A stretch of 64,000 nucleotides of DNA from NCBI RefSeq assembly GCF_029690065.1, contig NZ_CP121463.1, positions 2,170,001 through 2,234,000 of the forward strand, in the 5' to 3' direction. This stretch comes from Arthrobacter sp. Y-9 (lineage in GTDB: Bacteria > Actinomycetota > Actinomycetes > Actinomycetales > Micrococcaceae). A program made the translations under genes and the position numbers. This document shows, piece by piece, positions 57,592 to 64,000 of the stretch. The notes beneath the pieces were generated by a model. The model ran no database searches, was not told the DNA's origin, and saw only the letters and a program-made list of their open reading frames with translations. Positions within the stretch are counted from its first letter, which is position 1, and every line of letters begins with the position of its first letter.

Positions 57592-58728
57592 TTATTCCAT
57601 CCCGGTGGCGCGTTTTTCGCCCGGCAGGTCACCATTCAGGACCACGCGGCGTGGCGCGGCCAGCGTCCCCAGGTTCCGGCGCGGGTCCTGCGCGTACAGC
57701 ACCACATCAGCCGGAGCGCCCTCCTCGAGGTTCTCCGCCCCGAGCCACTCCCGGGCGGACCAGCACGCGGCGTCCAGGGCCACCACCGACGGCAGCCCCG
57801 CGCGGTGCAGCTCCGCGATCTCGTCCGCGATCCGCCCGTGCGCGATCACGCTGCCGGCGTCCGTCCCCGCGAAGATCTGGACCCCGGCCGAATAGGCACG
57901 GGCGACGTTCTCGTAGCGCCGCTCCCAGAGCGCGTGCATGTGCGCCGCATAGACCGGGAACTTCGGTTCGGCCTGGGCCACGATGTCCGGGAACGTGGCG
58001 ATGTTGATCAGGGTGGGGACGATCGGGATGCCCGCCTCCACGAGCCGGGGCAGGTGCTCCGGCTGGAGACCCGTCGCGTGTTCGATGCAGTCGATCCCGG
58101 CGGCGATGACATCGTCCAGGACCTCCTCGCCGAAGCAGTGCGCCGTGACCCGGGCGCCCTCCTCGTGGGCCGCGGCGATCGCCTCCGCCACCAGATCGGC
58201 GGGGAACGACGGGCGGAGGTCGCCGGCGTCGCGGTCGATCCAGTCCCCCACCAGCTTCACCCAGCCCCGCGGGTCAGCAGCCACGGAAAGGCGAGCCTGT
58301 TCGCGGACGGTCTCGACGAGGTCCCGGTCCTCAACCTCGAGGGCCAGGCCGCGGAGGTAGCGACGGGAGGCGGCGACGTGCCGCGCCGCCCGGATGATGC
58401 GCGGCGCGTCGGCCCGCCCGGTGAGCCAGCGGGTGTCCGCCGGGGACCCGGCGTCGCGCACCAGAAGAGTGCCCGCGGCCAGATCGGCGCGCGCCTGCGC
58501 CAAGGAGGTGGGTTCGTCCGCGGCGCCGCCCTCCACGAGGCCGATGTGGCAATGCGCGTCCACCAGGCCGGGGACCACCCAGCCGTCCAGCGTGAGGTCC
58601 GGTTCCACCGTCGGCATGCTGAACGTCAGGCGCCCGTCCACGGACCAGAGCCCGAGGGCTTCGTCGTCCGGCCCCAGCAGAACGGGGCCTGTGAACTCGA
58701 TGACTGGATGGCGTCGCATGTCCGGCAT
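57592..58728 (-). CDS. Amidohydrolase-superfamily protein
   Basis: 378 residues. Metal-dependent hydrolase fold: VVPGLVDAHCHIGLVEGG (HxH site), a Lys in RGWVKLVGDW (carboxylated-lysine position), VTAHCFGEE and IEHATGL for further His ligands, and the Asp in IFAGTDAGSVI. The C-terminal beta-domain (EGAPADVVLYAQDPRRNL) is as in imidazolonepropionase/prolidase-like members. In Arthrobacter-type genomes such a gene is often found between ffh and rpsP. Substrate not predictable. Confidence 0.9.
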   Translation of the reverse strand: MPDMRRHPVIEFTGPVLLGPDDEALGLWSVDGRLTFSMPTVEPDLTLDGWVVPGLVDAHCHIGLVEGGAADEPTSLAQARADLAAGTLLVRDAGSPADTRWLTGRADAPRIIRAARHVAASRRYLRGLALEVEDRDLVETVREQARLSVAADPRGWVKLVGDWIDRDAGDLRPSFPADLVAEAIAAAHEEGARVTAHCFGEEVLDDVIAAGIDCIEHATGLQPEHLPRLVEAGIPIVPTLINIATFPDIVAQAEPKFPVYAAHMHALWERRYENVARAYSAGVQIFAGTDAGSVIAHGRIADEIAELHRAGLPSVVALDAACWSAREWLGAENLEEGAPADVVLYAQDPRRNLGTLAAPRRVVLNGDLPGEKRATGME

Positions 58729-58828
58729 GGCTTCAAGCGTAGGTCAGTGCGCCGGCGAGCGGGAGATGACGGTCACGGTCCGGGCGTTGCGGACCGCCCC
58801 GTCCGGACCGTGCTACGGTGTTCGCGAC

Positions 58829-60694
<1,866 letters not shown>

Positions 60695-60704
60695 GTCGCA
60701 GGAA

Positions 60705-60762
60705 TGCGGGGTCGCTTGCTGCCGGATGATCCGTCCGGAGCCGGCAGGAAGTGACCCCCGCA
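60705..60762 (+). terminator. Hairpin after thiC
   Basis: TGCGGGGTC (60705-60713) pairs with GACCCCCGCA (60753-60762, one bulge); the inner stem CTGCCGG (60719-60725) pairs with CCGGCAG (60741-60747). Starts 10 bases after thiC; lies 28 bases from the convergent 60791 gene's stop. Confidence 0.65.
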
Positions 60763-60790
60763 GTGCGTTTAAGGTTTAAGGCAGTGCGCC

Positions 60791-61300
60791 TCAGGCGGTG
60801 CGGCGGAGAAAATCCTTGATGGCGGCCGCGCCCTCGAAGGAGTCCTGTGGCCGGTGACCGCCTGGCGCCACGACGTGTTCCGCGCCGGACTCGGCCAGGA
60901 GCCGTGCGGTGCGTTCGTATGCCGGCTCCCACCCGCCGGAGAGCACGAGCATCGGAACACCCGGGATGATCGCGCCTTCGGTCCCCTGGGGACGGGGCGC
61001 GGTGAGATCCGGCAGCCACGGTTCGCACAGGACGAGGGCCCGCACCAGTGAGGGATGCTCGACGGCGGCCTGCACGGCCGCCGTCGAACCCTCGCCATGC
61101 GCCACGAGGGCGGACGGCACCTCGGCCAGGGTGCCGAGGACCGCCTCGGCGTCGAGCGCCTGACCGTCCGGCTGCTTCAGGAACAGCGCGTCGAACTCGA
61201 GCGCCAGTCCGTGCTGCCGTGGCCAGGCGGCGGCCCCGGACGCGTCACGCCCGGGGACGAAGACCACCCGGGGCAGCGCGCCGGTGCTGTTCAGGACCAA
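60791..61300 (-). CDS. Small alpha/beta-hydrolase-like protein, nucleophile not evident
   Basis: 169 residues from TTG 61300, three bases after the ffh stop, with AAGG just upstream. RVVFVPGRDASGAAAWP, ALVLCEPWLPDL and MLVLSGGWEPAY fit the alpha/beta-hydrolase strand pattern, and a candidate His is in GGHRPQDSF. At the elbow the sequence reads LVAHGEGSTAAV: Gly stands where G-x-S-x-G hydrolases have Ser. It may be a non-catalytic or divergent member. Co-transcribed with ffh by position. Confidence 0.7.
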   Translation of the reverse strand: MVLNSTGALPRVVFVPGRDASGAAAWPRQHGLALEFDALFLKQPDGQALDAEAVLGTLAEVPSALVAHGEGSTAAVQAAVEHPSLVRALVLCEPWLPDLTAPRPQGTEGAIIPGVPMLVLSGGWEPAYERTARLLAESGAEHVVAPGGHRPQDSFEGAAAIKDFLRRTA

Positions 61301-61303
61301 ACC

Positions 61304-62875
61304 TTATTTGCCCAGGAACTTCTCGAAGCCCTTGGGGAGCTCCATGGTGGACGGGTCGAAGTCCTGCGCCTGCTGCCCGAACGCCGCGCCGGACGGGGCG
61401 CGGTTCGCCTTCCGGGCCTCGGCTTCGCGCAGTTCCTGAGCGGCCTTCGCCGGGTTGCCCGAGCGGGCCTTCTTCTTACCGGCGTTCTTCTTGGCCGCCT
61501 TGCGAGCCGTTCCGCCACCGGCGCCCATCGACATGCCAGGCATCCCCGGCATACCGCCCTGCGCCATCTTCTTCATCATCTTCTGGGCCTGGCCGAAGCG
61601 CTCCAGGAGGCCGTTGACCTCGGAGACGTGCACGCCGGAACCACGGGCGATACGGGCGCGGCGCGAGCCGTTGATGATCTTCGGCGCCACACGCTCGTGC
61701 GGGGTCATGGAGCGGACCATCGCCTCGACGCGGTCGATTTCGCGCTCGTCGAACTGCTCCAGCTGCTGACGCATGTTCTGCGCGCCCGGCATCATCATGA
61801 GCATCTTCTTCATCGAGCCCATTTTGCGGATCTGCTGCATCTGGGCGAGGAAGTCGTCGAAGGTGAAGTCCTCCTGGTCGGCGAACTTCTTCGCCATCCG
61901 GGCGGCTTCGTCCTTGTCCCAGTTCTGCTCGGCCTGCTCGATCAGGGACAGGATGTCGCCCATGTCCAGGATGCGGGAGGCCATGCGGTCCGGGTGGAAG
62001 AGCTCGAAGTCGTCCACGCCTTCGCCGGTGGAGGCGAACATGACCGGCTTGCCGGTGACCGACGCGACGGAGAGCGCGGCGCCACCGCGGGCGTCGCCGT
62101 CGAGCTTGGACAGCACGACGCCGGTGAAGTCGACGCCCTCGTGGAAGGCATTCGCCGTGTTGACGGCATCCTGGCCGATCATCGCGTCGATGACGAACAG
62201 GACCTCGTCAGGGTTGATCGCCTCACGGATACGGCGCGCCTGGTCCATCATCTCGGCGTCCACGCCGAGGCGGCCGGCGGTGTCCACGATGACCACGTCG
62301 TGCAGCTTCTGGCGGGCCTCGGCCACGCCGGCCTCCGCGACGGCGACCGGATCGCCGGTGGGGACGTCGAACTCGCTGGTGGTGCCCGGGTGCGGTGCGA
62401 AGACCGGCACGCCGGCGCGCTGGCCGACCACCTGGAGCTGCGTCACGGCGTTGGGGCGCTGAAGGTCACATGCCACCAGCAGGGGGCTGTGGCCCTGGCC
62501 CTTGAGCCACTTGGAGAGCTTGCCGGCCAGGGTGGTCTTACCGGCGCCCTGCAGACCGGCGAGCATGATCACGGTGGGCGGGTTCTTGGCCAGACGCAGG
62601 CGGCGGGTCTCGCCGCCCAGGATCGTGACGAGCTCCTCGTTGACGATCTTGACGATCTGCTGGCTCGGGTTCAGCGCAGCGGAGACCTCGGCGCCGAGGG
62701 CGCGCTCCTTCACGCGGGAGGCGAACTCACGCACCACGGGCACGGCGACGTCGGCATCCAGCAGGGCGCGACGGATCTCGCGCACGGTGGCATCGACGTC
62801 GGCCTCGCTCAGGCGGCCTTTGCCGCGGAGGTTCTTGAACGTCGCTGTGAGCCGGTCAGAGAGTGAATTGAACAC
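61304..62875 (-). CDS. ffh: Signal recognition particle protein Ffh
   Basis: GTPase that binds signal sequences and 4.5S RNA and brings ribosomes to the membrane. 523 residues from GTG 62875 (MFNSLSDRLTATFKNLRGKG); a longer upstream frame is a spurious extension. N domain, then G domain with AGLQGAGKTTLAGKLSKWL (G1), DTAGRLG (G3), and SKLDGDARGGAAL; the methionine-rich M domain follows (MGSMKKMLMMMPGAQNM, SRRARIARGSGV) and ends with an Ala/Lys-rich tail. Confidence 0.97.
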   Translation of the reverse strand: MFNSLSDRLTATFKNLRGKGRLSEADVDATVREIRRALLDADVAVPVVREFASRVKERALGAEVSAALNPSQQIVKIVNEELVTILGGETRRLRLAKNPPTVIMLAGLQGAGKTTLAGKLSKWLKGQGHSPLLVACDLQRPNAVTQLQVVGQRAGVPVFAPHPGTTSEFDVPTGDPVAVAEAGVAEARQKLHDVVIVDTAGRLGVDAEMMDQARRIREAINPDEVLFVIDAMIGQDAVNTANAFHEGVDFTGVVLSKLDGDARGGAALSVASVTGKPVMFASTGEGVDDFELFHPDRMASRILDMGDILSLIEQAEQNWDKDEAARMAKKFADQEDFTFDDFLAQMQQIRKMGSMKKMLMMMPGAQNMRQQLEQFDEREIDRVEAMVRSMTPHERVAPKIINGSRRARIARGSGVHVSEVNGLLERFGQAQKMMKKMAQGGMPGMPGMSMGAGGGTARKAAKKNAGKKKARSGNPAKAAQELREAEARKANRAPSGAAFGQQAQDFDPSTMELPKGFEKFLGK

Positions 62876-63017
62876 GCGCCGCGCACTTCTTTCGGATGGA
62901 GGTTCTAGGACTTCGCCCAGGTGCGGGAACGAACCCCTCACCGGGCCCCGCGCCAGGGTGGCACGGGCTTTCAGCTTTCTAGGGTACCAAGTCGGACTGA
63001 CGAGATGGCATGCTGGC

Positions 63018-64000
63018 ATGGTGACCAGTACGCGACGCGCCCGGCGATCCCGGGCCCAGGACATCAAGACACTGCTCATCCTCGGCGCCTCGGGCGACCT
63101 CACGGGACGGCTCCTGCTCCCGGGGCTCGCTTCCCTGGTCTCCGCCGGGCGGGCGCCCGGGCTCACCCTGGTGGGTGCGGGGACCGAGCCCTGGACGCCC
63201 AGCAAGTGGCAGCGGCGGCTCGCGAAGGCCCTCCCCCTGGACGCCGGCGAGGAGGCGAGCGCCCACTGGAAGGAGCTCATGGCCACCTCGCAGTACCGCC
63301 AGGTGGATGTGACCGCGCCCGGCGCCCTGGCCGGCCTGCTCGCGTCGTTGGACGGCCCCGTGGCAGTCTTCTTCGCCCTGCCGCCGCGCATCAGCCAGCT
63401 CGCCTGCGAATCGCTCTCCCCCGAGGAGGTTCCCTTCGGTACGCGCCTGGTCCTCGAAAAGCCGTTCGGCTCGGACGCGGCCTCGGCCCGCGAGCTCAAC
63501 GGCACCCTGCGCCGCCTGGTTCCCGAGGAGCACATCCACCGGGTGGACCACTTCCTCGGCAAGTCCACGGTGCTCAACATCATCGGCATGCGCTTCGCGA
63601 ACCGCTTCTTCGAGCCGCTGTGGAACCGGGACAACGTCGCCGAAGTGGAGATCGCGTTCGAGGAGGACCTCGCCCTGGAGGGCCGTGCGGGCTATTACGA
63701 CTCCGCGGGAGCGCTGCGTGACATGATCCAGAGCCACCTGCTCCAGGTGATGGCGCTCATGGCCATGGAACCTCCCGCGACGCTCAGCGAGCGCGATCTG
63801 CGGGACGGCATCGCCACGGTCCTGCGCGCCAGCCGCGTCGCCACGCCGTTCCGGCGCAACACGCGCCGCGCCCGGTACACCGCCGGCAGGATCGGCGGCC
63901 GGAAGGTCCCCGACTACGTCGCCGAAGAGGGCGTGCACCCGGACCGTGAGACCGAGACGTTCGCCGAGGTCCGCGTCGAGATCAACAACACCCGCTGGGC
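63018..64000 (+). CDS. zwf: Glucose-6-phosphate dehydrogenase family protein (partial, cut by right edge)
   Basis: NADP-dependent oxidation of glucose 6-phosphate at the entry of the pentose phosphate pathway. 327 codons are present; the family is about 460-500 residues. N-terminal nucleotide motif ILGASGDLTGRLLLPGL (about 21-37), then VLEKPFGSD and HRVDHFLGKSTVLNI (family RIDHYLGK, holding the active-site His and Lys), FEPLWNRDNV. The basic start MVTSTRRARRSRAQ precedes the core. The ATG/GTG choice at 63018/63021 is uncertain. Some divergent residues (RRL.. LPRL region shortened) suggest a second, non-housekeeping Zwf paralogue. Divergent from ffh. Confidence 0.85.
   Translation, partial: MVTSTRRARRSRAQDIKTLLILGASGDLTGRLLLPGLASLVSAGRAPGLTLVGAGTEPWTPSKWQRRLAKALPLDAGEEASAHWKELMATSQYRQVDVTAPGALAGLLASLDGPVAVFFALPPRISQLACESLSPEEVPFGTRLVLEKPFGSDAASARELNGTLRRLVPEEHIHRVDHFLGKSTVLNIIGMRFANRFFEPLWNRDNVAEVEIAFEEDLALEGRAGYYDSAGALRDMIQSHLLQVMALMAMEPPATLSERDLRDGIATVLRASRVATPFRRNTRRARYTAGRIGGRKVPDYVAEEGVHPDRETETFAEVRVEINNTRW

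Overview
The window is high-GC chromosomal DNA from an actinobacterium, most likely an Arthrobacter-like member of the Micrococcaceae. The evidence is a dimethylglycine oxidase very like the Arthrobacter globiformis enzyme, actinobacterial signature families (DUF3052, DUF3145, DUF2469), a PucR-type FasR next to fabD-fabH-acpP-fabF, and the xerC-dprA-comM-yraN ... rnhB-lepB-rplS-trmD-rimM-khpA-rpsP ... ffh gene order. The species is inferred from family knowledge, not from a search.

Region 1 (1-24.0 kb) is a choline/glycine-betaine catabolic island. A ProVWX-type importer brings in betaine; BetA and BetB make it from choline. GbcA/GbcB (Rieske oxygenase and reductase) remove one methyl group, dimethylglycine oxidase the second, and sarcosine oxidase (SoxB, cut by the left edge) the third. 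SHMT (GlyA), formyl-THF deformylase (PurU) and a glutathione-independent formaldehyde dehydrogenase (FdhA) handle the one-carbon units. Three regulators of different families sit among these genes: GntR/FCD, TetR (BetI-like) and LysR. Dyads that could be their operators are visible for the first two. Between the catabolic units (14.9-16.6 kb) lies an acquired segment: a Cmx-type chloramphenicol efflux gene fused at its stop codon to a broken IS481-family transposase.

Region 2 (24.1-31.7 kb) is accessory: a sedolisin (S53) peptidase, a small unknown protein, and a LacI-controlled cluster of a beta-lactamase-fold serine hydrolase, an MFS transporter and an HSL-family esterase. Two near-identical TGTAYGCGCATACA dyads mark the promoters. 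A 54-residue membrane protein and a tRNA-Val(TAC) follow.

Region 3 (32.0-42.3 kb) holds a tightly packed DUF3052 / AhpE peroxiredoxin / Sir2 operon, pyruvate dehydrogenase E1 (aceE), and fasR with the type II fatty-acid genes fabD-fabH-acpP-fabF.

Region 4 (42.4-64 kb) is the conserved housekeeping block: DUF3145, xerC, dprA, comM, yraN, DUF2469, rnhB, two signal peptidases, rplS, trmD, rimM, khpA, rpsP, ffh. Inserted in it are an MFS gene, an arsR-CDF metal efflux pair, a VOC protein, an amidohydrolase and thiC under a TPP riboswitch. A glucose-6-phosphate dehydrogenase family gene runs off the right edge. No CRISPR array, rRNA, prophage or replication origin was seen.
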